Assembly: GCA_964036295.1 (NCBI GenBank)
Contig: OZ038462.1
Coordinates: 16,027,264-16,091,263, forward strand
Direction of reading: 5' to 3'
DNA: 64,000 bases
DNA from: Plumapathes pennacea
Taxonomy: Eukaryota > Cnidaria > Anthozoa > Antipatharia > Myriopathidae
The notes below the pieces were generated by a model, which made no database searches, had not been told where the DNA came from, and worked only from the letters and a program-made list of their open reading frames with translations. The number at the start of each line of letters is the position of its first letter. Position 1 is the stretch's first letter. Shown piece by piece: positions 24,101-35,600 of the stretch. The translations under genes and the position numbers were made by a program.

Positions 24101-27100
24101 TATAATGTACATCTGGTGCAAAAGCGAAGGAGAAAATTCAAGTTGATCATTCTAGATTTCTTTTTGTGGAAGGGTCTCTGTCTTGCAGGGTAGATGCACA
24201 TTTTTGTTACAAGCTCAAAGTACAAATTATCCTAGCCTTGTAAGAAGAAAATATACAAGTGATGTAGTGAGAATTGAATGTCCAACATCTTTCATATGAG
24301 TAACCTACAAGTGGCAAATTCTCGTTTCTGTATGATGTACATCTGGTGCAAGATTGAAGGAGAAAATTCAAGTTGATCACTCTTTGGAGTGAAAGTGGTA
24401 AAAAGAGCATACATGTATACGTAGAGAATATTAACTATGTTGCCTTGCACCATGAATGTGACATGTAGGTACACTTTGGGGCAACATCACCACCACCACC
24501 ACCAACCACCAACAACAACAACAACAACAAGTCAGTACATACCTGATGATATCTGTGCTGCATTTGCTGCTGCTGGTAACTGGCATAGTCTGGAGGTTTC
24601 TGCATTTGATTCTGCAGTGACTGACCGTGCCGTCCCACAGCTCCTGACCCCACCCCACCCATGTTGTTCACTCCCATGTTCCCGTAGTACTTGTGCGACT
24701 GATGCATTTGGTTTGGCTTCATGCCCGGCTGTATCATGTATGGGTGCTGCTGCTGCTGCTGTGGTGGTAGCTGAGACTGTTGTGCTTGTTGTTGCTGTTG
24801 TTGTTGCTGTTGATGAGATGCCCCCATCATCATGTTGTAATGGGCCTGCCTGGGAGGCAAACTGGGTTGCTGAAAGGTAGAAACAAAATGGGAATCAAAA
24901 AGGGGGATACTTTTCACAAATAACACCCTATGCCTATCCTAAAACCTTCATCAGCATCTTCACAAAACATGTATTACTCTAACTAATGAGTCACAGGGTT
25001 GATGAAAGTCTGTTGACCAGGGGCTGCCAGGTTTGTAGATTATCCTGACCACCCCAAAATGCATATTCTCTCAACCTTAAGGTGTATGAGTGATGTAGTG
25101 AGAACTGATAGTTTAATCAGCTTTCATCTAAACAAGGAATCAAAAGCCAAGTTCTCCATTCAGTATGACACTGAAGTTGATCACTCTTTATTAGTGTATA
25201 ATATCATTATAGTTTTTCTTATTCTATTTTAGTATAAAGGGGTTAAGTTGCAATTGGGACGCACGTTCTGTTCTTTTCCCCAGTCACACCCTTAATTTCT
25301 TTGTTTCATGTGCTTGTAAATTGTGCACCTTTATACGTTATTCTACTTGTAACTTGTAAAGGTGGCGAATTCATTAAACTAAACTAAACTAAACTAAACT
25401 AAAATTGGTAAACTCTTTCACTCCCAAGCTCAAAATGCAGATTCTCCCAACCTTTTAAGAAGAAAATGTACAAGTGATGTAGTGATAATTTCAAGTTTAA
25501 TCAGCTTTCAACTTAGCAAGGTATCGAAAGGCAGGTTCTCCTTACTGTGAGATATATTTCTGGTGAAAAACTGAAGGAGAAAATTAAAGTTGGTCACTTT
25601 TAGAAGTGAAAGGGTTATAAAGCAATTCAATGAAAATAGCATAATACAGTAGTTTGTAGACATGCAATGATTAACATTATACATAATGATTAATCTTCAA
25701 TAACAAAACTTCCATGAATAGGATCTAAGAATGCACTTTACAAAATTAGCAAACAAGAGATTGAGCTGAAAACAATGTTCAATCTCATGTATGATAATTT
25801 TGTCTGTCACCGTATGATTCATGTACATGTATGATGTATCTATGTGATTAAATGCAATTTAACTAAGTAAACAACCAGAAGCAGTGAGCATGGTCAGCAG
25901 TTAACATTAGCAGTTTGAATACCGCTCATGCAAGACAACAGCATTTGTTAATGTTGCCTTGGCCAAGGAGGAGTGAGTGTAGTGTTTGATTGCACCCAAC
26001 CTTCATATGCAATGCAGTTGTTAAGGTTAGTAATATAACAGCCTATCATTGTGAATCACAACACTGATCACAAGGAAAGGAGAGAAGACAGTAAATGAGA
26101 GTATTGGGTGTTTTTCTGTTTTGACTGGGATTGTCGGTCAATGGCTGTAGTTCGGACTGGAACAAGGCCTTTCACACTTATGGAGCCAGGATCAAATCCC
26201 CAACCAGGAATCAAATTCTGGCTGCACTGGTGAAAGACCAGCATGCTAACCACTTGGCAATCTGAACACCCACATCGAGAAAGATCATGGGTTACCATGT
26301 GGCCATTATTGTTTACTCATTAATAATTGGACAGTTTCTATTAGAGCAAATACAGAATGACAAGAAGTCAGTAAGAGTTATAAAATGGCAGCCAAAGCAT
26401 GATCGAAAACATGCCCTTCAGAGTATTTCCAAGCTTGATTTGGTAATGCTTAGCTGGGTTTATCAAAATAGTTGCAAAACCTGACTTTTCTTGTGTTCCA
26501 AATATCTGAGGTTGAAGGACAGTAGTAAAATAGTTCTGTGTTCACACACGTTGACAGTCCGGGTTCAGTTGTTCTGCAAAGCATGCCTATATGTTTTCAA
26601 CATTCACTCATACCGTATCACTCACAAGCTCAAAATGCAGAAAAATGTATTAAGTGATGTACTGTAGCTGAGAATAAATTGATAGTTTTAATCAGCTGTC
26701 ATCTGAGCAAGCTGTCAAAAGCCAAGTATGATATATTCATAGCGAGAAACTGAGGGAGAACATTGAAACTCTTCACTATTGGAAGTAAAAGGGTTAAAAG
26801 TTTAATATTTGGTCCAAAGATGGTACCTCACAACAAAGTTTGTTAATTATCAATCTGGCATATTGTTTGCAATCTCAACATAAAAAGATAGTGACATCCC
26901 TCAGTACAGTTTTGTGTGAGAAAATTAGCTTTTCCATGTTACATATCCTTGTACAAACACACAGGAAGCCAATACAACACTTATGAAACTAAATAAACAG
27001 TTGTTGACCCTTCTAGTGCTAAATTATTTTTCACTCTGCCAGAGCCCTGGGCCCGGTTTTTCGAAAGCCGATTAAGCTAATGCAGGATTAATGAAATTCT

Positions 27101-30100
27101 TTCTCTTGACCCCTCTGCCAATAAATTGCAGACTTTTGCTCGAAGATGGATTAAAAAGCTTGTTCCAGCTTAAAGACGCATACAGAAAGTTGTTGTTGAC
27201 AAAACCTTCACATTTTCAGGCATATAAATGACATGAAAGTTTAGACCTAATCCAGGATTAGCCTAATCGTGCTTTGAAAAACTGGGCCCTGGACAGACTT
27301 ATGTTTTGTGAAGTACAGTAAAAGAACCAATTCACAAGTGGCTGTTACTGTACTTCCAAAGCCATACAATAAAAATCAGGAAAACAACAATCGTTTTGGA
27401 AAAAGAATTAAAGTAAAACTACCAAATGTTGTTGCCATGGTATTCAGTTCACTTTACTTGGGATTTTCACTGCTTAGATTTGTGAAAGACTTCCACTCAA
27501 CAAGAGAGGAGTAATTCAACATTTACAGATAGAACTCTATTTGTCATGCAGTGAAACAATTAAGAAAGTTACTGTATGTAAGTTTATGATCACTTTATCA
27601 AGTTTATGTTCAAACAAGGGTTCACTTCTTCCTTTTGATGAATTACAGATTGATAGTGCAAAATGTACCTCAAAGATGTAGTCATTTTTTCAGAGCATCT
27701 TCTTCCTCAATAAAAAAGTGAAGAGAAATCATTTGGTTCATCAGGAAGCACAACAGAGCAACCTGAGAAGGTGTGAAAATACATTTTGCACAGCGTTCAA
27801 TCACCGAAAATTATCTCAATTTTTTCCTCTGAATTTTTGTTCCTTCCTCATCTTCAGAGCAGCAGTACATTAAAAAGGATGTGGAGAGGATTTCAAAACT
27901 GGGGGTCCTTGGATTACTCCTTCAAAAATGTATGGGTCCAAACAGAAATTATGTACATCTAACTAACATTAGTATACAGCACCAGTGTTGTATCCAGAGC
28001 GCGTCATTGCGTCCTGGGACACACAAATCTCAATTTGGACGCAAAAAATTCCAGCAAGTGCGTCCGCTTGGACGCACTCAAAAAATTAATTGACAAGCGA
28101 CTCTTTTCGGGACGCGACCCGCTAAGCGGAAAGCCGACGCTGATCCTTCACCACTGATAGCGTGTCGGTAAAGCCCGATTTACGCATTGCAACTTTGGCT
28201 TACGACACGAATAAAAAATCACTCCGTGATTTGGTTTTTTTGTTGCATACGACACGAAAAAAGAAGTACAATTTCTAAGGGTTAAATCCTGGAATGCGAG
28301 TGTGACTGAACAAATATTCGATCAAATATTACTGTAAACCACTGGCTGTTCGAGCGGCTCAGTTTATCGCGACGTGCACACCTTTTATCGATCACGACGA
28401 CACCGCTTTTAATATGTCAAACGGTCGAAATCTGTCTGCATACAAATCTTAAAACATTGACCTGTAGTCTTGTACATCGACTGAAAATCAAGCTGTCAAT
28501 TTTTCGCATAGCGTGGTGAAATTTGATAACCCAAAGAATTGAGTTCAGATTTGCATAAATATGTTTTGTGCGTATGGAGGACGTCAATAAAATACTTTTA
28601 GCCGAAAACCTCCTCAAAAGAGAACAAAATGTGGCAGGAACATAAAAAATGTCCTATCGGCTTGTTATTTGTTTGGTACAAAAATAAACAATGTGAATAA
28701 TAATGCGCCACGAATTTTAATATTAAAAATGAATATTAATTAGTTGGACCCCACAAAATCCTACTTGGACCCCTAAATTTTGGAAGAGGGGGTCCGAAGG
28801 ACCCCCAGTTTTGAAATCCTGGATACAATACTGCAGCACACACAATCCATCTTGAGTCTGCTGTGATTGGCACCATTGCTGCTAGATTGTCAGACCCACC
28901 TTATCAGAATATTACTGACAGGCAAGTATTGTGCAAAACCAAGTCAAAATTACTGCAAAAATGTGTACTGTGATAATGATTTCCACAACCCTTTTTAGAA
29001 TGTTTAATGTTTTATGTTTGAAGGACATTACATTCCACTGTGTTGCCTTCATGTGAACATAAAAAAACTTTAATTTACTGCCATGGTAAGACTGGCTTTC
29101 TTTTCATGACATTTTATGAAGCAAACTAAATGAATATGCTCCATTTCTACTGTTTTCTTTCATTGCTTAGGAGCCTGGCAAAATACTTGGTTACTCAGCC
29201 ATTCAAAATGGCAGATCTTTACTGTTTTTCTTCAAATCCTGTAACATTTTCGCTTAGACATCCACAGAGAATTGGTTTAGACTTTCATAAAACTTCAGGG
29301 CCAACTTATACAACAAGTACAATCTTTATTTCTGATCCAAAACAATTGACGAATTCGTATTTTGGGCTTCTGAAACTATCATTTAAAAAAAAGTGCTATG
29401 AAAATTATAGTAAATACAGTATTTGCAGGTTATTAAACTTGTGTGGTACAGTACAGTATGTACTAAAACAATATTATAGCATTAGTGTCGGTAAGCAACT
29501 TGGTAAATATCCACCACTATTCACCTTTATTTTGACAAATAAATGCTAAATACTATGTTTCAGTATTTTTATGTGTGAAAACAGCACCAAGAAAAGTTTT
29601 AAAACAAAAAGAAATATGTAAACAGTTTTTCTATTGATGTCTTTTGAATTTTCAGGCAGCGATCTCTTAATTATTCTCTGTGACTACCCATGAAATGCTG
29701 TTTAAGCTGAAGCATAAAACACAGAATGGTCAACTGTCTTTCAACTTCAAACAGTTTGTACTTTTGTGTACACATTGTGTTTGAAATTTATCACCATGTT
29801 ACAAGAGAAAAAAAGGTCTTGGCAATAACATTCCACAGAATTGAAGAACTTGATATATGTACTGTATCATCCTGTATGCTATCAGACATAGTCAGTCTTT
29901 GTTTGTGAATATGTTAATTAAAAAATTGTTCGGCAATAATCCAATTCCATTCAGGACTCTGAATACTCATAGTAAACCTGATGCAGAGTAAGATTTGAGA
30001 GTTTCATATAGTTAGACTACTCATCGACTTTCTAAGCCTAACAAAGGCAAACAAACCTTATTCATCATCAGCTAATGATATGCACAGGCAAAAGGATGAA

Positions 30101-31461
30101 CAAGTAACCTGGTACGACTACACAAGGTCAACAAAACTTTCTGCAGTTTAATCCCCTGGTGACCAGTGATTGATCTGTGAAACTTATAACAATTATTTAT
30201 AAACTGACACTGCCGGAGCCAATCAGATAAACAAAATGAAAGCTTTCACAGGTGGTACACCAAGTTTGAAATGATGTACATAAAAAGATTCACGCCGGTT
30301 CTCTCTCCCACACAAGAAGCTCGCTCGCTTTCTTCACGAAGAAAAGCCACTTCTAGAATCAAAACAGCGTGCCGAATGAAATTCGATCAGGCTTTTCGCT
30401 TCAAATCCGCCATTGTGAATACCCTTCGTTGATAAATATTTTAAATGCACGTCTACTGTCTTCAAAAGAACGTTCGCTCTCGGCGTCACTTTACAAGACA
30501 AAGACAAGATTACACACACAGAATAAAAGAAAAATTGTGGCCGAATTTGCGACCAACTCGCTACACTTACCTCCATTTGCGTTCGATTCATGCTTGCGCC
30601 GGAAAGCGAATTCGACGAGCTGTTTGCTTGACCGAAAGCCGTCTGACTGCGGCCCTGTTGTGGCCAATGATAATGCTGCTTTGTCATCATATTCCGGTCT
30701 TCTGCTTGAGAATTCGTGTTCCTCGAACCTGATAACGAGTTATGTGAGTCTTGAGAAAAGTAACTTTGCGAAAATGGACTCGTAGTTTGTCGATTTAGGC
30801 CAGTGCTCTCAGTCCACCTTTGTTGTGTGCCATATTGTTGGGCGCGAGGGGCGCCGGGAATGTCTTCAGTTGTACTTGTATATCCGCGCAGCAACATTTC
30901 CTGTGTCGTATTGTATTGATTATACTGTGAGGGTAATATGGATCCCTGTGAAAGTTGATTTGCCGCCAAAAATTTCATATTTGCTGGGTTTGGGTTTATA
31001 TGAGCGTGAGTTGAACGAACCGTGGGTTGCCCCGAAGAATCGACGAGGGGCGACATTTGATTATTGAAGTGACCAGACGGTGAAATACTGAAACCAACAG
31101 ATCTGCTTGGTAAAGCAGCCGTCGAAGCCGCTGGCATTTGGTAGCCGTTTGCATTCGCTGTCTGGTTGCTTCCACTTGAATTCGCTGTCGCCATTTTACG
31201 AGAGAAGGAATTCACGGTGTTATTATTGTTATTACTGCTGCTCGGCTGCTCGGAGCTTTCAATATACTCCTTCAAGTTGTCCACTGGGTCTTGATCTCGC
31301 AAATTCAGCGTCTTGCCTGAGCCATTTTCACGAACGTAGGGGTCTGGGTAAAAATTCCCGGGTGATGGAGCAAATTTGAAAGTAGGGTTTTGCGTGGTTC
31401 GAGTACGATCGTGCTCTGGCCTTCGCAAATCGTAAGCAACCGGTTGCAACTCCTTCTGCAT
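15131..31461 (-). CDS. ARID1: ARID1 / BAF250 subunit of SWI/SNF (BAF) remodeller, twelve exons
   Basis: This is the large DNA-binding scaffold of the nuclear BAF chromatin-remodelling complex. Exons (5' to 3'): 31461-30571, 24869-24543, 23899-23711, 23353-23122, 22456-22037, 21306-21124, 20901-20684, 20195-20145, 19676-19595, 19269-19175, 18774-17691, 17061-15131. All joints keep phase, giving 1900 residues (human ARID1A about 2285). Residues 1-830 are low-complexity, rich in Gln, Pro, Ser and Gly, with a Q9 run and an A8 run. The ARID domain (~838-940) reads FSKLYELSSEPGRKEFLDHY, IMKQPLDLYKFHIALRDRGG and KKLWHEVVASL. After KKRKLTSRDLG comes EAWRVMMSLKSGLL, the start of the conserved BAF250 C-terminal region, with WALDTLNILLYDD, GGGDTTIHIQ, RRCVCVSNILRGLSFVPGND and VDLILATPP. 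The start at 31461 is the first ATG after an in-frame stop. Exon 8 (51 nt) is the least certain. Confidence 0.95.
17237..17328. repeat. (AATC)n / (AAAC)n simple repeat
   Basis: AATC and AAAC-like tetranucleotide units fill this part of the last ARID1 intron. They stand directly beside the mariner-like relic. Confidence 0.85.
17335..17528. mobile_element. Possible mariner/pogo-like MITE relic
   Basis: It opens with TACAGTGGAATCCCGATAAC and closes with AGTTATCGGGGG, so the arms share CCCGATAACT. The CAGTGGAA...CCCGATAA type of end is seen in pogo/mariner-type elements. The right end is degraded. It lies in the last ARID1 intron. Confidence 0.4.
18789..18963 (+). mobile_element. MITE family A, left-truncated copy
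   Basis: CAAGCTCAAAATACAGATTC, the TTTTAAGAAGAAAATGTATG core and the CACTCTCGGGGGTGAAAGGG end identify the family. The terminal CCCTTTCACTC is lost. It lies in the ARID1 intron just upstream of the 1084 nt exon. Confidence 0.7.
20331..20538 (+). mobile_element. MITE family A copy
   Basis: This is a near full-length copy: degenerate left end CCCTTCCCTTGCAAGCTC, core GAGCAAGGTATCAAAAGCCA, right end CTCTTGGGAGTGAAAGCG. It is intronic in ARID1, between the 51 nt exon and the exon at 20684-20901. Confidence 0.75.
21471..21501 (+). repeat. Hammerhead-core-like motif, copy 1
   Basis: CTGACGA, a GGGC...GCTC stem and then GAAAC follow the order of a hammerhead ribozyme core (CUGANGA, helix II, GAAA). 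CTGACG and CGTCAG at the ends also pair, so a plain hairpin reading is possible. Dispersed copies also lie at 38606, 42757 and 53349. No cleavage triplet and helix III were found. Confidence 0.4.
24047..24155 (+). mobile_element. MITE family A, 3' half
   Basis: This fragment holds CAAGTGGCAAATTCTCC, the GTATAATGTACATCTGGTGC core variant and GAAGTTGATC-like end sequence. It is nearly identical to the next copy at 24211, so the pair probably arose by local duplication. Confidence 0.65.
24211..24399 (+). mobile_element. MITE family A copy
   Basis: CAAGCTCAAAGTACAAATTA opens it, followed by the TAAGAAGAAAATATACAAG core. The end is GATCACTCTTTGGAGTGAAAG. It shares the unusual CTACAAGTGGCAAATTCTC segment with the fragment 60 bases upstream. 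It lies in the ARID1 intron next to the poly-Gln exon. Confidence 0.7.
25048..25186 (+). mobile_element. MITE family A fragment
   Basis: AAAATGCATATTCTCTCAAC, TGATGTAGTGAGAACTGATA and CAAAAGCCAAGTTCTCC mark the family. The copy is internally shortened near the right end (TTGATCACTCTT). Confidence 0.65.
25240..25404 (+). mobile_element. Retroposon 3' end with (AAACT)n tail
   Basis: About 130 bp of non-repeated sequence ends in five AAACT units directly before a family A MITE. Short tandem tails of this kind are typical of the 3' ends of LINEs and their SINE partners. No reverse transcriptase is attached and the left boundary is not defined. Confidence 0.4.
25411..25614 (+). mobile_element. 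MITE family A, near consensus copy
   Basis: Left end CTCTTTCACTCCCAAGCTC, core CTTTTAAGAAGAAAATGTAC, right end TAGAAGTGAAAGGG. The flanks are TAAA and TTAT, so any TTAA duplication has decayed. It lies in ARID1 intron 1. Confidence 0.8.
26112..26272 (-). mobile_element. tRNA-derived SINE (minus strand)
   Basis: Read on the minus strand, CCAAGTGGTTAGCATGCTGG resembles a tRNA A box, and GGATTTGATCC about 55 bases on resembles a degraded B box (GGTTCGANTCC). The spacing fits a tRNA head, followed by a unique body. No tRNA gene is predicted because the arms do not fold into a cloverleaf. Confidence 0.5.
26611..26795 (+). mobile_element. MITE family A, diverged copy
   Basis: CACAAGCTCAAAATGCAG, AATCAGCTGTCATCTGAGCA and ATTGGAAGTAAAAGGG identify it. 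It has small deletions around the poly-A core. It lies in ARID1 intron 1. Confidence 0.65.
27047..27291. mobile_element. MITE family D, copy 1
   Basis: The ends read GGGCCCGGTTTTTCGAAAGC and, reversed, GGGCCCAGTTTTTCAAAGCA, followed by matched GATTAAGCTAAT / GATTAGGCTAAT inner arms. A second copy is at 40842-41084 and a partial one near 50908, so this is a real family. No coding capacity. Confidence 0.75.
27886..28833. mobile_element. Complex inverted-repeat transposon
   Basis: AGGATTTCAAAACTGGGGGT at the left recurs inverted at about 28800, and TTGTATCCAG occurs both at about 27988 and inverted at 28819. The second pair may be an inner element or a rearranged end. The inside has GACGCA-rich blocks near 28.0-28.1 kb. 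No transposase is recognised. Confidence 0.5.
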
Positions 31462-31813
31462 GGGCTCAAGCAGTGCGCCATTCGACCACGCAGAGACCCA
31501 TTAAGAGACCATATTACATTGGAAAATAAAAACCCAAGCCTCTACGACACTCTGTGAACGTCCACGTGTTGCAAATGTTCCCCAGGTAATATTGACGTCG
31601 ACGAAATATTAGCGCCTTTCAGTTGCAGTCCCACAAGCTTTCACTCGGAAGCAGCCATGTATAGACAGCACGTGTTTGAATGACAGGAGCGCGGACATGA
31701 CGTCACGGAATGCGCACGCACACTCGAAAAGGGGCTCTCCCGCGTAGACCCGTTTACTGTGGTCTTTCAGAGGCCTTGATTATAAGTTACCTGGATTCAG
31801 AGGCACGGCAAAG
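31462..31813. promoter_or_regulatory. Divergent ARID1 / FAAH start region
   Basis: This GC-richer block upstream of the ARID1 start carries a perfect CRE palindrome TGACGTCA at 31698-31705 and then TGCGCACGCA, an NRF1-like site, the same pair as in the macoilin promoter. A strong donor, CAAAG|GTGAGTG, at 31813/31814 on the + strand could end a non-coding first exon of the FAAH-like gene, whose next acceptor is TTGATTAG at 37494. Transcription in both directions from here is inferred, not seen. Confidence 0.45.
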
Positions 31814-32535
31814 GTGAGTGAAACTTGGTCGCTGGCTATAAATATTCTGTTTACTTTAAATTATATTGGTAAAAAACTGCTTAGTGGAAAAGTAAGGCCC
31901 TAAATTACCGAGTAATTTGCAAGTTATTGCTAGAAGAACGCACAGGCTTTTGTTGTAAAGCTGTGCACAAATCATTGTGGTCTGAAAAACTCATCATAAT
32001 AATCAATTAAACCCTTTCGATCTCCATAAAGATTCATCGATGACAATCTGCCGCACATGAAAGTAAAATAAAACCTTTCAAAACAAGGAATCTTAGACTG
32101 TACAGGGGTTTCGTCTGTTAATTACTGGGGTGTTGGAAGCAGCTGACTGCCTCAGCCTGCAAAATGTGCATTCCCATACTGGTATTAACATGCTCAGAAT
32201 TCACAGTGGCGAAACGCCATCCTATATTCCCTTCACAACCGTTTCCGTTTCTCTGTAGTTGTTTCCAACAGAACTGCAACTGTCTGTCCGAGATAATTAT
32301 AAATAATGTATATAAATCAAACCCAGGGGAAGGGGTACTCCCATATACATCAGATCGATGTCTTTTTCTCTAAAATTACAAAGAGGAAACAACCACTTGT
32401 CTATGATTATAACATCAGTGAAATCCCAATTGAAATATTGTGAGCTCACATAGGGACCTTGGTTTGTTTGCCAGCAATGAAATGAAAATGGAATTATCAC
32501 ATCAAAAAAATCCTGCTGAAGCCAACAAGACTTCA

Positions 32536-33382
32536 TTTATTATGTCCCCAGGGGGGGGGGGGGGGGTGGGTGGGGACGGTGATTTCAGTGGGGGTAAAAC
32601 TTTGGAATATGCACTTTTTTGGGAGGGAAATTTTTTATCTTCTTGGTGAAAAAGTGGGGTAAATTTTTTATACCATTACAAACTCTTAATATAGAAGAAA
32701 AAGTAAAGAAAAGCATGCAATGGAATGTGTCGTAGCATAGCCTCCCAGGCAGTCATTTCTTTAAGAAATAATATTAGGTGCCATTTCTTATGCCTGGCTG
32801 GCACTCTTCAAATACTCATCAAACTACCGTGAAAATGAAGGAAGTGCCATTTCAGGGAGACTATATTTCAAAATTTTCCAGGGGAGCATGCCCCCAGAAA
32901 GCTCGCATCTTTCAGCTGCTTGTACCCCCATGCAATTCTGTAAAAACCTCACACCTTGGGAGCAAAAAATGTTGGCAGGTATAGATGAATGTTGTAATCT
33001 TTACCAAGGATGATGGTACAGAAGTGGAGGAAGATACAATTTTAGATTGGGGGGACACATCGATTTGAGGCGAGAAGCCATCTTCATTATCGCTCAGGAA
33101 GGCGAGAGATGGATGTAAGTTAACTTTCTGAGACATCCAGTAGCTGGGTTAACAGGTCTGTTTCTAAAACCTGCTGTAACTTATGAGTCATGTTATAATA
33201 TAAAGCATCTATATTAACTAGACTCTCAGACAAGGGGGGGGGGGGGGGGGGGGTAATTTTTTAATAATTCAAATTTCAGAGGGGGTTATAATTTTTTCAT
33301 GATTTTTTGCAGGGGGTGGAAACTTTAACCTTAAGATTATTTCGAAAACCACAACCCCCCACCCTCCTGGGGACATAATAAA
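32536..33382. mobile_element. G-rich inverted-repeat element
   Basis: TTTATTATGTCCCCAGG at 32536 recurs inverted at 33366-33382. G16 (32551-32566) and G20 (33234-33253) tracts lie inside, and GGGGGTAAAACTTTGG / GGGGGTGGAAACTTT blocks recur. It is probably a non-autonomous DNA transposon in the presumed 5' intron of the FAAH-like gene. Confidence 0.5.
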
Positions 33383-33844
33383 CGATCAGTCCCTTAGGTC
33401 TCCTGAAAAGAACATGCCGAGACTTAAGGAATGAATGAATGAATAAATAACTTTATTAATGTATCAGAAATCCTTTAGCATCACTACTGATTTGGGACAC
33501 TAGACAATACAAAATAACCACAGTGGCTGCAAATGAGAAATTGAATGGATCATTAAAAATAAACAAATAATAGATTAATTTCCTAATTCTCATAAATGAT
33601 AACTACTACAAGGTGATGATAGATATGTGGTACACAATAAATGTGACATCTTGAAGTGTATACAATTAGGAAATAATGATTTATGAAATTAAAATTATTA
33701 TAGATACCATATATTGCAAATTCTTATAACATAGTAAATTGAATTGCTAGCTAACCCCACATTCTAAATGTTAATTACTTGACAAATCCCAGAGAAATAA
33801 ATTAATTAATAGATAAGTGAATGAATTAAAATAAAACTAGTCTC

Positions 33845-34735
33845 CACGGACATTACTACACTAAGAACATTATATTTGTAGTCTTATCCATCCAAACTTA
33901 AATATGCCTCTCAAGTATGGAATCCCCACACCAGGTGTTGTATTGATAGAATTAAAGCTGTGCAAAGAGAGCAACCAAGTCTATTCTAAAGAACAGGGAT
34001 GGATGGATATCAGGTTCAAGGCTGCAAAAGCTTAACTTACTTAGTCTGGAGAACAGAACACTCCTATCAGATGTAATATTCTTTTACAAATCAAGGGGCA
34101 TTACAGAATATTAACCTAGAGAGTGCCATAACATTTGCTTAAAGAAATTGTAATAGAGGTGACCACATAAGGAGTGCAGACTCCCTGGACCTGATGCCCA
34201 CATACGGAAGAAATAATTTGTTTAAATTTAGTTACGTGAGCAGAGTTGTAGGGGAATGCAACCAGTGGCAGGATTCACGAAACTTGCTTTACAAACGAAA
34301 ATGTTCATAAGTGTAATTTACACATCAGAACAAATACTGCCTTGTGCAAGATATTATGCATATGTCATACTTACAATGCGTAAGTCATACTTACAAACAT
34401 TTTCATTCATATGCAAGTTTTGTGAATCCGGCCCCAGATTCCTAATGGTATAAGAGAGGCCCTTAATGCTTCTACTTTCAGATCCAATAGACAACATTAC
34501 TAGTATGGTTCCTTGTGTCCTCTAATATTGATTGTTTTAAAGTAGACTTTTTTTAATATAGTAGTCAAAATAGGTAGTCTATTATTTTAAGGATATCCCA
34601 CGAGTATGGTGTCCTGGTCACCTTAATGGGATTTCTCCTTCTCTGCTTCCTTTACAGTGTAGGTACCAATTAATTTTTAGTATTTAATTTGTGGTGAAGT
34701 AAATTTGAATAAAGTAATTTAAGCCATATATATGT
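33845..34735 (+). pseudogene. Decayed non-LTR retrotransposon: end of reverse transcriptase and 3' UTR
   Basis: Frames on the + strand give LKYASQVWNPHTR, then after a frameshift ATKSILKNRDGW, LNLLSLENRTLLSDVIFFYK, and CNRGDHIRSADSLDLMP with YVSRVVGECNQ. After a nested insertion they continue IPNGIREALNASTFRS. This is the usual C-terminus of a LINE reverse transcriptase polyprotein. Stops and frameshifts show that it is dead. A 3' end with GAATAAAGTAATTT at about 34705 is plausible. Confidence 0.75.
34264..34434. mobile_element. MITE nested in the LINE remnant
   Basis: GGATTCACGAAACTTGC at the left and its near complement GCAAGTTTTGTGAATCCGGCC at the right enclose 170 bp. It interrupts the LINE-like protein between GECNQ and IPNGIREAL, so it landed after the LINE. 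The inner TCATACTTACAA is doubled. Confidence 0.65.
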
Positions 34736-34736
34736 A

Positions 34737-34985
34737 TAGGGTATCATTTCAAACATTTTAGATGACGTTTTTATTTGAAATAGGGAGGGAAGTAGATTTT
34801 GCATGTTTTGGTTTTTTTGGTCTGAAATTCTGTAGGCTGAAAATGCCTGAAAAGGGGAAACATTTTGGGATACAGGTCCAAAAAAGGATCGAAAAATATG
34901 TTTGTATATTTTGACCTCAAGTTAGGTTGAGAGACATACATTTTGATCTGACATAGGGGTAAGGGTTTTGAGTCTTTTTGAAAAA
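34737..34985 (-). repeat. GTCTGAAATAGGG repeat element, copy 1
   Basis: Read on the minus strand it carries repeated TTTCAGACCAAA and ACCCTTACCCCTATGTCAGA-like segments, shared with the forward copy at 38008-38205. The function is unknown; it is an interspersed repeat. Confidence 0.5.
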
Positions 34986-35600
34986 AATAAATAAATAAAA
35001 ACACTTTACACAGTCACATGTCCCCACTGTTGTACAACAACAATATTATTATCATGTTGTGATCCATCCATGTCATTTTGGAAACAATCTTGGCCGTGAG
35101 GGCTCCTGGAATTTGAGAAATGTGATAAAAAATGTTGGGAATCTTTCATGAGCCTCCAGAAATAGCAGAAAATGGCACTTTGAAGGAACATAACCCAGCC
35201 AATGCCTAAATGGCATTTGCACATTTGAAAAGTAGTCTCATTATCACCTGGTCTGTCCTGGGACTGGTAGTATGCCACTGTCTCATGGAATGATTTGCTC
35301 CAAGCTCATACATAATTTACCCTTAATTTTATACTCAGCAAAATCAATTCACTTGATTTTGTTGTGTGAGAAATTTTGAGTAAATTATTGTCGGGCCACT
35401 GTTGGAAATGTTGATAGTACAGTTGTATTAGCACCCATTAGTTGTGTCAGTAGGTTTTTGGAGTACAGCTGTAGTTCTGTTGGATTTTAAACTCACCTCC
35501 CTCCCAGTGGAGTGGGTTTATCTCTCTTCTTTGTCAACAGTGAACTCTCAAGTAAGGAGGTCATTCTTTTGCCAAAATAGGGCAGGATCAATTACACATA

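Larger units (their letters stand above)
24870..30570 (-). other. 5.7 kb first intron of ARID1
   Basis: This lies between the donor GAG|GTAAGT at 30570 and the acceptor before 24869. No further ARID1-like coding sequence is visible on the minus strand. The interval is packed with repeats listed separately; the part from about 28.9 to 30.5 kb holds no feature I can name. Confidence 0.7.

Noticed and set aside
24437-24880. 147-codon + strand frame with poly-His and poly-Val runs
   Set aside because: It is the antisense of the poly-Gln exon and an adjacent CAC/CAA microsatellite.
29130-29549. 139-codon open frame on the + strand in the ARID1 first intron
   Set aside because: Composition is AT-driven with no family likeness, no splice context and no repeat of conserved residues; taken as chance.
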